Notes: generated by a model not told the origin, from the sequence alone. Positions 31,930 through 44,866 are shown, numbered from the stretch's first letter. The stretch is 64,000 nt of DNA from Adiantum capillus-veneris (GCA_014529385.2 CM043960.1:74005410-74069409); one strand, 5' to 3'. Made by a program: numbers and translations.

Positions 31930-32720
31930 TGTAAGATCCCCAATTTTTGGGTCTCTTTTAAAAATAAGAAAAATAACTTCCAATATCTATTTCGTCGAAT
32001 ATTGATTGACAGCATTGGAAAGTCATATTATGTCGGGATGTTAAGGTGTGGCGTAGTGTAGCTACGGTTTTCATTAGTTGGTTAGATACTATTGGATGGT
32101 CAAATTTAATGTAAAAATTGAATGGTAAGTGGGAGAGTTGACCACCAAAAAGCAAAGGCTTGTTTTTAGGAAAGAAAGAGTCTTTTTTAAAAAAAGAGGA
32201 GGAGCTTAGTTTAGAACTCTTTTCTTGGAAGCCAAACTTCTTCTTGGAGTCTCTAAATCGCGTATTGAAATCCGTGTCCTCGGAAAAAAAAAACTTTTTT
32301 TTTAAAAAGCTGCGAACGTGCACGAACTTGTCTCTCCTTGCTCACTCTATTCTTAGCTAGTGCTTTTGGCCTTGAGAGCCTATATAAAGACCTCTCTTCT
32401 TTCACTTTTGGGAGATAAATACACTCTCAGACGCGGAAGCTCTCTTGTCTTGATGTCAAAATTACTTATCTATTATACGGAGTGGTGCAAGATCTCCATC
32501 ACTATCTCCATAAACTCTTCTCTCTCGTGAAGAAGAAAAAAAAGAATATTCTCTCTTTATTTGCTTATTATCTTCTCTCTCGTTTCACGGTGTGTGCGTT
32601 CTCCGGAAGTTTTCATGGTGGATACCTCTACGTAGCTCTCATCACTGCTCTATTGCGGCAAAGCAAGAAGCCTTTCGACAACCCCAAATCGATTCTAAAG
32701 CACGGTGAGAAACCATAAAC
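31930..32720 (+). repeat. Plus-strand LTR-like segment with TATA box (right end unknown)
   Basis: Starts TGTAAGATCCCC exactly where the integrase reading stops, and contains a strong TATA box. Downstream sequence is pyrimidine-rich like other LTR R regions in this window. No PBS was found to the right, so a solo or truncated LTR is likely. Confidence 0.4.
32378..32390 (+). promoter_or_regulatory. TATA box, probable LTR promoter
   Basis: GCCTATATAAAGA about 450 bases from the LTR-like start. The spacing and consensus fit an LTR promoter; a transcription start near 32410-32420 would be expected. Confidence 0.5.
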
Positions 32721-35700
32721 TCCATAGTCATCATCTTTCTCTCTCTCTATGTCGTTTTTCTGCGTAGTCACTCTCTCGGTGATTGTTTTTTTTCGCATAC
32801 GAGTACATGTATGGATTCACCAAGTATATACGAGGTTGTCTCATGATTTTTTCATCATGTTTTATACGTTGATTTATGCACATGATGCGTTATGGTCACG
32901 CACGTGCATAAAAAAGTGTTTTTCGTTTCACATCATAGAAGCGGTAGGAATACTGTTTTGGTCATAAATCACAAACCGTTATAAATCAGCTCAAACCCTT
33001 TATACCATAGATAAAACAAATCATTTAGAACATTTTCTCTCTTATGTGTCATGTGAAAAACAGGCACGAGCTAAGAGATATGGTCAAAAAATAGATTGCT
33101 GTGCACTACACCCAAATGTTTTGACTTCAGGATCCTTGGAGAACTACTATATAGATTCATTGGATTGGCAAACCCACCTAACCAATTGAAAAGCTTGATG
33201 AAACTTGATGATAAATGAATTAAGGTCTCCGTTATCACTTCGGGAATGTGAGTTATTAATCACTCTATTATCAGTTTTACCTACACGCTGAGGGCGATCT
33301 TTTTGAAATGTGGCCTCTAAACCCAAACCAATGGGCCTACCCTCACAAAATGTTCGTAAAGAGGTACACACACTACTTGGGGCACCACCTTCTTTTGGGA
33401 GTGGAGAAGGAAACCAATCAAAATAACACTTGCACTCACCCACTCAAGCAACACACTTTGAAAACCCCCTTACTCTATATATACTTTAGACACTTGACAC
33501 CATCAACGATTATGCAACCCAATGCCGTGCATCAAATGAAATATGGAATTTGTGGAATAGCATTCACCTTCTCCCCATAAGAATACCCATAATACATACA
33601 AAATACTCCTCTCTCAAGCACTCATCAAAAAATCATGCGCATAAGACTTGCCTCTCAAACACATAACAGAATCACCTACATCAAACTAACACACTTTGCA
33701 TAGAGAACTCATCTCCATCTATGCAATGCCGTGGCACAAATAAAATCACCATGAGAGGTATCCACATGCATATGTAATGAAGCAAAAGAGAGTTGGAATA
33801 AGAAATTTCTTTAGACCAATTGAATAAGTGTGGAGAAACAAACCAATGGTAAATTGAGAATAGAACACTTACTTGATTTCTCGCACACCTTTTAAGGGGA
33901 GGACAGATGCTGGCTAATCGTCACGAATTGCGAAACTTGAATGTTTTGAAGATGATTTAATGATCATTTACATAACCATGAGAGAGATCATGATGTTATT
34001 TACAAGTTATTGAGGTGCTACAAATGATTTATTGGGTTGATGGAGTAAGAGATTGTAGAATAGAAAGAGTGGAGGATAGAGTTGCACTTCCTCCAAAGAG
34101 GAGGGTTAGGATGGAGGATGTGAAAGAGGGAGAGTTGGGGTTTTCTCTACTATTGATCAAGAAACAATATGAAGTTGAAAATATAGGTGTGTGTCCTTGA
34201 GTCTCTCCAAGGGGGGCTATTTATAGTTGTGTAGGAGTGGGATTATGCTACACGTAATTAGGGTGAGTGATTAGCCCTAATTAAGTGCCCTTTGACCACT
34301 CATTGAATATTGTACATAAAATGGACTATTTATTCACCAAAAATATCATTTTAGACCGTGAAGGCTCCATAGGGGTGCATAATGTAGGTGGGCCCCACCA
34401 TGAGGCCCTACGGGTGGCTCTTGCGGGGTATCTCAACTTGTCTGTCTTGGCATTTAGAAATCATCTTTAGGTTGGTCCCATCACATGAAAGTGACCTTGA
34501 ACACTCATTTCTCTTCTAGAAGATGAGGAGGGGAAAAATAAGATCTCATCCTCTTGATTTACTTGATTTACAGTTCCCTTTTGCTGCGAATCTGACAGAT
34601 TTACACTATTTTGACCATAACTTTTTACCTGTAGCTCAGAATGACATGCTTCAAAAGGAAAATTTGACCTTCTCAACATGTTTGATATGAATTTATACTA
34701 TTCTTCACGCCCATGCACCAAGGAATTTGGTTTGGAAGGTCCACAATAGGCTAGGGAACCTTTCGCTTCCAAGTCTTCTTGTATGCGCCCTTTGCTTGTA
34801 TGCATCCAAGGGGAATCATGCTTTTTGAAAAGGGTATGATGCTTAAGAAAATAGAGGAGGGCCCAATATTATTTGCTTGTGAAAAGAATATACAATTTGA
34901 GTCTTTTTAAAAGGAGAAAAACTATATGTATATTCTTAAGAGATATTGGGCCACCTATGTAGGGGGCATAGAAGACTTGTAGAGATGGTCTCTAATCTTT
35001 GGTAAAGACAAGTGGAGAGTTGATTTCCATGGTAATTTATCTATATGGGATGGAAGATGGATATATTATTTTTCTACTACTAATTTACGAGAGGTAAGAA
35101 AGTTTGGGGGTAGATAGTTGGTTATTGTATGCTTAATTTTATTTACAAAGCAAAAAGAAAAGGGTGGTAATATAAATATATGACTAAGGTGACATTTTTG
35201 GGAAGAGTACAATGTATGTGTCGCCACAAAGGTTAAACGAAAAAGGGGGAATTTACTCTAGATAACTTAATAGTGTAGAAAAATATATACACATATGAGG
35301 AAGAGGACGTTGAGTAGGCTGAAAAATGTTGCAAAAAGATGGTTACCATTTTATGCCACTCAACGCGTAGGAGTGCTATCAAAGGGCGATACCATATGAC
35401 GTCGTGAGTTAACCGAGCCATTTTGATATATTTTATGGTTTGTTTTGGTGAGTTGATTTCAATTATTAGATGGCCCTAAACTTACATGGGAGTATATGGT
35501 TAAACATTCCGAACCGAATAGGCAGATATGAATAAAGTGATTTTCTTTTGGGGTTACCATTTGTTGTGTGAGTACCATATGGTCAAAGTGACGTAATGGA
35601 GTGATAGTCTATATTATGGAGCTGAACTTGATGCATTGGGTTGAGGTCAAATACTTTCATTTGCATGTTTTGCATGCTCCCGAAAATGTCAAAAAAAAAA

Positions 35701-37240
35701 TTTGCACATGTGTGAAGTTATGGTTTATGGTTGACCTAAAGGTCAGAGTTGTTTTGCATCATGTTTATGGTGTTGGAATGTTATCATATGACATATGGGA
35801 ACTCATGGATTGATGTGGATGCCTCATATGCATGGTTATGATTGCTTTCCACCTTTCTAGGTTAAATTTAGCTCTATGTGCTAAAGTGGTGAATTGCAGA
35901 GGTGATGCATCAACTTTGCATGGTTGGATGTTGTCAAAAATTGGATTTTTATATCATGATTAGTCGTTGGTCAGACTCTTTTTATGCATGAAAGAATCAC
36001 ATCTTAAGGGTCACATGTGTGTAGACTCCGATTGATTGCAGGGGTTATGTCAAACTCCAAGTGTGAGAGTTGGTTCAGTGTGATTATAATTTATGGTAAA
36101 GGGCTGAAATTCCCTCATGGATTATGGTTGATATTTTATGGTGGAAGCCAGTGTGGCTTATGGTTTTTTTTCTGTATTGGGTTATGCTGCCAAAATGCTA
36201 CTGAAATTTTTGCAGCCATGTTATGTTCTAAAGTGGTTATGCAAGATTGGTCGTGCCTCACCCAAGTAGGGTGGAGAGTTCACCCGTATGATGTGATTGG
36301 ATTATGGTTTATGGATTGGATCATGAAGTGATCAAGATGGTTTATGATAGACGTGTAAGGGTAGAGACCCTGTACAATCTAACTGTTTGGGAAAGGATTG
36401 TTTGTGCATCTGGGAAGTGCTATTGTGATTGTACTCATGTGTTATGTTTCTCAGGCAGCGTCGCTACAAGACTAGGATCACCTACATCGCTTAGCCTTAG
36501 ACTAAAGGGTCGTTGACCTGGTGCTTTGCTGGATCGGGGGTGTTGTCCAGGTCTTCTTCTTTTTGCTAGGCTTATCTACAAGGTTAGTGCGTCGGGGGTT
36601 GAATGACCTACACGGCTAACACGTCGGGTCTCTTGCCTTGGCTTTGCCTAAACATCCGGTGCTGGGCATCGAAGAGGTGGGGCGCCTAAACTGGCATGGT
36701 TGGTGTTAATACCTTACCACCTGCTGGTATTTGGGATCCTTTTAGAGCTTGGGTTCATGGAGGGAGGCGAAGCGGCCTCACCTATGTCTGGCTCAGGTAG
36801 GATGGAGGTGTTCTAGCTCGCTCCCAGCGAAGTGAAATTCTCTCTGTCCGTAGTAGAGCGAAAGTGGATGGGTGGACGGGTCGATCCCTACACAGGATCC
36901 GATGTTTTGCTAGTTGTTTTGTCATAAACTTTTTGATGTTATGGTATATCCAAATTTTGTCATTGCATTAATACATGGTTGCCTGTCCCATTTAGATGGG
37001 CATTTTAGTTCCAATATCGAACACAAGTACCTGATAGATTCGTGACTAACCCACAGCTTTGGGTAAAGTAAAAGATCCAAGAAGGCGATGTTAAAGTGCA
37101 AGGATATGTTCTTTACCTTAACTTATGCTCTCTTTTGGACATAACAAGTCGTGAACTCATACTTAGTAAGAAGGTCCTTATGCTAAACCAAAGATATGGC
37201 TTTTGTGAGAAGTTCATAATCAGAGTATGAAAGAAGTCAA
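32721..37240. other. No supportable gene; decayed repeat sequence
   Basis: No retroelement or host domain recognised in any frame. Possible LTR remnants: a minus-strand TATA-like CTATAAATAGCC (plus 34216-34227), beside a 9-bp perfect inverted repeat TAATTAGGG/CCCTAATTA (34255-34263, 34275-34283), and a PPT-like AAGGGGAGGACAG near 33894-33906. Composition shifts to GC-richer, CGTCGGG-containing sequence at 36480-36900. Confidence 0.4.
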
Positions 37241-37755
37241 ATGGCGGCAGCCAATTCTATTATGTACCCGCGGATTGGTTCAATAGAGTCTATGTATCCA
37301 TTCTCAAGTATAATCCTCACAATGTTACCATTACCTTTGATGGCTACGAAAAACCAAGGTGCATTCGGTAAAAACTGCTATTTTTGGTGTTCTTGTGCGT
37401 GTCGAAATTATTCGTTTGTGATTGTTGATGATTTTCTAAGATTCTTAGAATTTTTTGGGAAAATTTTTTGGACTTTTCTAGCGATTTTTTTGGATTTTTG
37501 GGTGAATTTTAGCGATTGCGGCGTATTTTTGGCATTTCTTTATGTTTGGAAATAATAAAACGACCGGTTCGAGTTGCGACGCCGGGGCCTTTCAGCGCAT
37601 AAGATTCTCCGTGGCGGATAGATCTTTAGGATTTGCTCGGATAATTTTTGCGTACGTTAAAATTCTCTTCTTCTTCCCTTTCTGTGTGAATCCACCCACA
37701 CCCACTCTCTCTCTTCTCTTACTCTCTCTCTTATCCTACAAAAGCACGATTATTT

Positions 37756-37801
<46 letters not shown>

Positions 37802-39065
37802 ACTCCATCTCCCCCTCTCCCACAATTCACGATTATTTAGACTCTCTCACTAACTCTTTCTCTCTTTCCACTCTCCAACTCACTCTCTCTCCTTGCTACA
37901 CGCCAAACCCCGCCCGCATGTCCCGCTGTCAGCACGTGTGCACGCAAACACACACACCCCCCCTGAGGTTCTCTCTCTCCTCTGCGTGCGTAACCGGGCC
38001 GCCTTCTCCTTGTACCTCCGCAATCAGTGCCGAAAGATGCAGCCCACGTGCAGTCTCTCTTAACTCTCTCTCTTCCGCTGTCTTCCACACACACACACAC
38101 ACACACACATGTGTGTGAACGCACCCCTATACACACACTTCATTAACCTACAAGAAGACACACAAAAGAAAAAAGAACGGAGACCTCTCTTTTCATGTTG
38201 TCTTCTTTCTCTCTTTTTTGAACGGCTGCCGGCCTACTACTAGAGCCTTTTGTCTTTTTGCTTTTTTTTGGTGTCATTGACTTTTGTATTTTATTCCTTT
38301 CATTTTGTTTCTTTTTAATTTCATTTTAATCTTAGAAAATTTATAAAAAAATAAAAAATTCACAAATACATCACATAAATTTGTTAAAAAATCAAAAACT
38401 GATTGAAAAAAAACCAATAAACCCCATAAAAAATCATAAAACCTTGAAAATTTTCATAAAATTTAGTAAATTCATAGAAAAACTAGGAAATAATTAGAAA
38501 AATTCATAAAAAATCAAAACTCTCAAAATTTCATAGAAAAATTAATAAAAATAAAAAGAAAATCATAAAAAAAGCTAGAAAGAGGCAGAAAAAAGCAAAA
38601 AAAGCAAAGCCGAAAGAGTCGCACACCAAGAAAATAGCACAAAAGCGAACACGTATAATTTTTTATATAAAAAAAACAAAGCTGAGAAAATTACACCGCA
38701 CAAAGCGACCCAGATTAGCAAAAAAACGGTCGAAAAAAGCGAGCAAAAAGACCAACTCGAAGCAGTAGAGCGGCATACAAACTTCAAAATTTGGCACGCT
38801 AGAAATTTGCTAGTGCAATAATTGAATTGCAAATTGAGCTTCCACGAACAAGGGCACAAATCACGGTGGATTGTATATTAGGCTATTCAGGGCCTAAATT
38901 AATTTTGACACTGTCGAGCTAGAGTTAATCAACTCTTGTGAGTTTGAGGAGCAGTCAACTACAAAAGTGCTTTGGCTAAAGCGCTTTAATCAAAACCGAG
39001 CAGCAAAAATTTTGCTAATCAATACCAAAATTTGCCAATTGATAGTTTTTGTACAGTGAGTCAAC
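37241..39065. other. Leader region of the 39-kb element: CT/CA microsatellites, AT-rich tract
   Basis: (CT)n 37757-37800, (CA)n about 38086-38109, then an AT-rich block (38320-38600) of quasi-repeated AAAAATTCATAAAAAATC. Such blocks are common in leaders of plant Ty3 elements. No 5' LTR matching the LTR at 45330 was found. Confidence 0.5.
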
Positions 39066-40990
39066 ATGGACTCAAATCGAGCCGAGAATTCAAGTACAAC
39101 AAAGCAAGCTAGTAGCAGTAGCAACACGTGCACAACTGCAACAACATAGCAGATTCTGCAGCTATATGGTTACAATGGGGATAAATTTTTGTACATAGAT
39201 TCAGAAGGTCATAGGTATCTAATGAGCAGCAAAAGAAACACAGGAGCCAAGATCCTATTGATCACAGTAAATCCAGATTCGAGTAACTCCCAGATGTTCA
39301 CAGACTTCGGTGGAGCCAAGTATTGCAAGCTTAAAGATGAAGTGCAGATAGAAGTGTAATAAATCAACCCAAGTTTTTATCTAAAAATGTGCACAAGCCA
39401 GCAAAACATACAGATGGTGCTTATACAATGAGGATCATTGTACATGGACTACAGTGGTCAGATCTATAGTTGAGAACCAGAACTGCAAGATCCAACAGAT
39501 CAACCAATATGAGCCAGTCTAATTGGAGAACCAGGCCAAAGATGGTACAAAGGTCAAGATGGAGCAATCTACGGCTTAATGCTCAGAGTTTTAAAAGAAG
39601 ATGCCGACACCTTGGCAAGCACAGAAACAGAAGCTTCTCAGCTAGAGCTTGACATGATAGAACCAAATGAAATACCACTAGTCATGGCGTATTGCTCAGA
39701 TTGTGGACGAAAAGGTGGACATTTTTCTGAAGACTGTCCAAGCAATCCTGACAACAGGGATACATAAACCGCCAAGCAAGGTACAAAGAAAATTGGAAAT
39801 GCGAGTCTCGATGTAAGTGCATTTAACTCGTCACTTTTAATGCAATCAGATGATTCTTTATTACCATTAGAAGCACCAGTAAAAACGCTGCAAGTTCAAA
39901 ATCAGCATAAAGATGCACATGCACCTGAAAAGTTTAAAATTGATTCTTTGAACAACAAATTCTTGCATGAATTTGGTCAAGGTGTCCAGATATCACCGAA
40001 GGTTGAAAAGATTGTTAGGTTTGCAAATGATTCTGCATTCACTGCCACAAGTGTGCAATCATTCACGAGTCTAAGAGACACATCAAACAGAATGCTGTTA
40101 GCTTTGTATGGCACCCATAATTCATATGCACACTATGTAAACCAAAAAGAAAAACTGTACAAAAAGGATCAACCAGTGTTTGAACGGCCCACATACCAGC
40201 TCATAGAAGTACGTCCAATGATAGATCAGAAAGGATGGTTCATTTCAGAGGAAAGAATCTATTATAGCCCATCCTCTCTAGAGCTGAAGGATATTACCCG
40301 AGTAAACTCAAAAATCTGTTCCGAGCCAAATCCTCCTCCATCGAAAATCAAGCTTCGATATTGTCACCAAACGAACATATACTTTGACCAAAACAGTCAT
40401 AGATATAGACGAGAGTCTAGCATCTATGATGCCTTGGGTCCTGAAACCACAGAAGCTCATATCATAGGAGACCCATGGGATAGACAATATCAGGGCAAAG
40501 ATAATTCTATCTACAGCTTGACTTGGGGAATAATTTTTCATGTTTCACGAAGATACATAGTAAACTATGTAGAAGGCTTGCAGATGCCAACTGTCAATAG
40601 TTCTACCCATAGGGTACCTTCATAGTCCCAAAAGGTGAGACTAAACCAAGGCCAAACAATTTTGAACTCTTACAATGAAGCAGGCTATAGTAATCACCCT
40701 AGGAAGGGGGGAGCTGTAAATCCATCAAGCTCAGCTTATGTACCAGGAAATGCTACACCAATTAGAAGCCCTAGAGATTCTAGCCAACAAACCTCTTCAA
40801 AGCAGAAACCATTGAAAGATCATATGGTTGTTGGAAGTTTCCAATTGACCTAGGTTTCTTCAGAATCTACGCATAAATGCTTATATGAAGATCATCAACG
40901 ACAAAAGTTTCAGATGGTCTCCACAAGTCAAAGTCAAAAGCCGACAAAGCCCATGGTGTTCAAACAAGCTACATGTGACCAAGCTCACAT
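39066..40990 (+). pseudogene. Gag-like frame with repeated aromatic motif and zinc knuckle, unrecognised family
   Basis: A single plus-strand frame can be followed from an ATG at 39066 to about 40990 without a frameshift, broken only by stops (TAG 39150-39152, TAA TAA near 39357, three TGAs at 39429-39524, TAA 39765-39767, TAGs near 40623 and 40851). A knuckle-like CSDCGRKGGHFSEDC (about 39691-39735) has one residue more than the standard spacing. Short modules recur: LYIDSEGHRYLM, SLYMDYSGQIYS, RWYKGQDGAIYGL, IYFDQNSHRYRR, RQYQGKDNSIYSL. The longest open piece is 39840-40625 (261 codons). The knuckle plus a downstream protease-like region suggest gag, but no capsid pattern is visible and I do not recognise the family. 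Confidence 0.55.
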
Positions 40991-43619
40991 ATGCATATCA
41001 AGCTGCACATGGTAATCAATATCAAAAAGTTCATGACCTTGTACAAACCCCTACAGATGGCCCGGACTGAAGTCAAAGACTGTCTGAAGATGATGCAAAG
41101 CCTCAAGCTACTAGAACAGGTGACAAAAAATTCAAAGTCAATGGGAGCTCAAGTCCAAAAAGCTACACAAAGGTCACCACGAAAATCTCCTCCGAAGAGA
41201 CAGATTCTTCCAGAAAGTACAATGGATCTTCTAAGATCAAGGGTGCAAGAGGACAATGCTCAACAATTGCAAAAAAGTGCAATATCACAACCAATGGAGT
41301 CAACATCGATTGAAACAGGTGATCAAAGCAAAGAAAATGCAGATAAAGCTAAACCAAAGGACACTGCCACAACAAAAGTAGCCAATACAGAAAAAAATCC
41401 TGAGACGATCAAGTGCAACATTGTTGGTGGAAACGAAGAAAAGTTGTCAAGTGAAGTAAATCTAGATTTTTAGTTAGACAAGAACCTCATGTCTTTTCGC
41501 ACTTGGAAAAGATGTGGCCAACCAAAGCTCAAAGACGCTCCTAATTTGTGAGCATATCAAGAAACAAGCGAGCAGAATGCTGGGGAATCATCTCCACCAC
41601 CATTGAAGTAGGTTCACAGATCACCACAACTAAATTCCATGTGATCACAACAAAGGATATGACAGATGACATCATAATGGGGATTCCAATGGCCCAGAAG
41701 ATGTTAGAGATACAGAATTCAATGAAGATGCAGTCATCACAAACAACAAAGAATGGAGATCAAGACTGGTCACCCGCGGACGACAGCACGATGTCCATAA
41801 GCACAGTTAAAATGGAGACTGAAATCAAAGAAGATCTTATTGAAGATGAATTATCTCCATCGTACAGAGCTTTAGAAGAGCTTAAAGCAAATCAGGAAAT
41901 ATCAAGTGCAGATCAAACAGAACAAAAATCAACCACTAAAGCTATTGACCAGATGATGCCACCAAAGCCAAAAGTTAAGAAGAACGAGGTTGCAAAAAGT
42001 CAGGAAGCAATACAAAGTACAAAAATCAATTACTCATTGCTAGCTGGATCATTGCTAGCTGAATCAGCTGATGTAAATCAGATTGGAAAGAAAAATCTCA
42101 AGTCACCCTCCATAGAGACACATATAGACCAAGATGAGATCATGACAAAGGCAGGACAAAGATCTTCAATAGGACCTCCAATGAAAATAGTTGTAGTTCT
42201 GAGTAGCACAAAAGGAGCAAGTGTCATATGCAATGCTCTATTGGACAAGGAAGCAAAGTGCAATATAGTTTCAGACCACATTCAGAGCATTCTAGAGATT
42301 ACTCCATGCAAACATGATAGCAAAACAATGCTAGGTTTTCATACCGGTAAAAAAGAAATGGTTGCTACCCTTCGTATCCAACATCATGAAGAGAAGATAA
42401 AGTTTGAGGTAAAGCCTTCAAAAGACATGCATGCAGATGTCATCTTTGGACATCAGTGGTTAGACCAAAACAAGGCCTACAAAGAAGATAAAGTGCTAAT
42501 ACTCTCTTTTCCAAGAGGAATCCAATGACAATTACAGGTACCATTAATGCTAGATTCAGAGTTGCAGAAGTCAAAAGAATCAAAGACAAATCTTGCAGAC
42601 AAAGGTAAAGCTAAAGTGGACACTCCACCGATTAGCAAAGAAGGTGTGACATCGTATGCCTCTACATCAAAGAATCCTCATTGATCAGCTTCTTCAAACA
42701 AGTCAAGATTTCAAAAATTCAAGTCAATTGCTGACCCAACCGAAACCTCAATGGAGACACTGAGAAAAGCAAAGATGTTTCAGCCAAAGTACTCAACAAA
42801 GCAAACAAAAATCAAGCAAGTGTTTGTTCCGAGTATTTTAATCAAAGTCAATGATCTAGTTTGGATTAAAGATGAGAAATTAACACAGAAGGACAAACAC
42901 ATGGGATAGATAGCTTCACAATGGAGCTTAAAAGAACAGGAGTACTATGAAGGTAATAGATAGATATGGGTGCCAAAACCGTAGGTTAGAGCATATGAAG
43001 TAACTTCAAGTCCCTCCCATGAAAGAAGTCCCACAAGGTATCAACCTCGACAATATCCTAAGATACCGAAGAAGCAGGTATACAATAGAACAGCATTGAA
43101 AGATGCTAAAGTCTACCACAACTCACAAGAGGATATAGAACAAAGACGGATCTCAAATCTTCCTCTTGGACAAGGATTCTACACAGGTTACACAAAGATT
43201 TGGCTACCAGTCAATCGCAAGACAAATTCAACTACACATACCTGCATGAAGATCTCAAGAACTCAACAAGACCTAGAGTGAAGCAAAGTCAACAATGGAG
43301 ATACAAAGGTTATCAAGAGATTTGGATTCTTAAGTCTTCCAATCCTCCTAGTCAAAAGCCAAATGTCGACAGTGAACAGAGGCCTAGAACAGCATCAAAG
43401 ACTCCTATCAACAGGCCCAATTGGAGAATCAAACAGATAATGGAGTCTTCACCGTCAAAGAAGGACCACCCAAACAACGCAAATGTAGATTTAAAGATGA
43501 TAAAACAGGTATGGAAAAAGAAACCTTCAATGCCAAATTGGTCCTTCACTAATCCTCTTTTTGAGGATTTAATCTTACTTCTACCTGAAGAAATGTTTGT
43601 AGTAAGCACAAGAATGTAA
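40991..43619 (+). pseudogene. Lys/Ser-rich frame with degenerate retropepsin, no RT or integrase
   Basis: Low-complexity Lys/Ser/Gln-rich protein (40991-41473), then a frame at 41548-42528 continuing to 43281 through five stops. A retropepsin-like domain lies at about 42190-42520: VICNALLDKEAKCNIVSDHI (DKEA at 42244-42255 where D-T-G-A is expected), then KDMHADVIFGHQWLDQNKAY. An earlier piece, FHVITTKDMTDDIIMGIPM (about 41636-41694), resembles the C-terminal half of another retropepsin. Beyond lie motifs EYYEGNR*IWVPKP, GFYTGYTKIWLPVN and WRYKGYQEIWILKS, related to those upstream. The last frame (43200-43619) ends FVVSTRM. No RT, RNase H or integrase is found before the PPT at 45318, so the element would depend on others. 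Confidence 0.55.
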
Positions 43620-44176
43620 AAAGTTGTCGCCAGGGTGCCAAAAACACTCTTTGGCATAGTCCGAGTCGGGTTGCTGAGCCATAAAATAAGGAAAGCATTA
43701 GTCCCAAAGCTTCAAGTCATATTAAACTCTGTGCTAAGAGTCATAGTTATTAGGCTTACGCTCAAGCTGGAAGAGTTGAGCATATCTAAAGTCATGCTGC
43801 TCATGCTGGATGAGATGAGCATAAGAGTTGAAGTCTATTAACTTACAATTGGTGGAGTGTCGTAGAATCCAACACTCACGCACAGTGCACAGTAAGATGA
43901 GAGCACATATCCTCGTCAACAAAAACCATTCTTAAAGGGGTGCCAGCTTGCAAAGCCATGTCATATGATTTTATAGCTACACCATCTTTCTGAAGAACCC
44001 CTCAAAATATTTCTCACACATCATATTGTTTCTCATGCATTTCTATGTATGCATAAATAGGATCTCCCATCATTGGACATATGCATTAGATACTCTTTTT
44101 GGTTCCACCTATGCACCTTGAGTTGACTACAATATGTAAACCAATGTCATGCTAACCAACAAAGCCATGCAATGGG
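43620..44176. other. No gene seen
   Basis: Contains a perfect GAGTGT/ACACTC hairpin near 43855-43877. Otherwise no recognisable feature. Confidence 0.35.
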
Positions 44177-44866
44177 GTCACTACTGAGCGAATAGGAAGC
44201 TCTAGGATTGCCCAACACTCCCTATCGCTAGGTTTTGACCTTGGTGTTAAAACCACTACAAGCGCCAGCAAAGACCTTGGGACATGACAACCGACAACAA
44301 AATGACAAGTCATGCAGTAAGTCAATATTGAGCAAATAAGACGCTTGGGGACTGCCCAATGCTCCCCATCGCTTGGTGTTGACCTTGCTCTTAAAGTCCT
44401 TACATACGGTAGCAAAGACCTTGGGGCATGATAAGCGACAACGGAAAGACAAAACTCAGTGAAGTCAATATTGAGCGAATAGGAAGCTTGGGGATTGCCC
44501 AACGCTCCCTATCGCTTGGTGTTGACCTTGGTGTAACCGACAATGAAGAGCAAGGTGATGTGATTACCAAAATACAGTTGATGTGATTACCAAAATACGG
44601 TTGAGTCACTACTAGGTGAATAGGAAGCTTGGGGACTGCCCAACGCTCTCTATCGCTTGGTGTTGACCTTGCTCTTAAAGTCATTATATACGACAGTTGA
44701 GTCAATACGGGGCAAATAGGATGCTTTGAAACCGCCCTCAATTCTCCCTATCGCTTGGTACTGACCTTGGGGATAAAATCATTACATGAGATAGTGGAGT
44801 CAACACCGAGCGAATAGGAGGCATGGTGACTGTCCAACGCACCCCATTGCTTGGTGCTGACCTTGG
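44177..44866 (+). repeat. Diverged tandem array, six units of a 68-bp core
   Basis: Core copies begin near 44177, 44321, 44464, 44605, 44701 and 44799. Each runs GTCAATATTGAGCGAATAGG ... CCCAACGCTCCCTATCGCTT then GGTGTTGACCTTG. Spacing is about 143, 143, 141, 96 and 98 bases. The ends GTCAA/TTGAC are inverted. A 24-bp duplication (GATGTGATTACCAAAATACRG, about 44557-44604) sits inside one spacer. The array lies between the protein-coding relic and the PPT. Confidence 0.9.

Noticed and set aside
33147-33443. 98-codon minus frame with MGECKCYFDWF
   Set aside because: No domain recognised; flanks are non-coding repeat sequence, and length is expected by chance.
33894-33920. AAGGGGAGGACAG as PPT with LTR starting TGCTGG
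   Set aside because: No matching LTR, PBS or pol sequence nearby; purine runs of this length are common here.
39066-43619. Endogenous pararetrovirus (caulimovirid) as explanation for the 39-kb element
   Set aside because: The zinc knuckle and protease-like part could suggest it, but no RT/RNase H or movement-protein motif was seen, and a PPT-LTR structure follows at 45318-45330.
43855-43877. GAGTGT/ACACTC hairpin as tRNA-like or small RNA gene
   Set aside because: Single six-base stem without other arms of a tRNA or known RNA.
44177-44866. CRISPR array
   Set aside because: Units are diverged, spacing varies, spacers are not unique inserts, and the surroundings are a plant retroelement.
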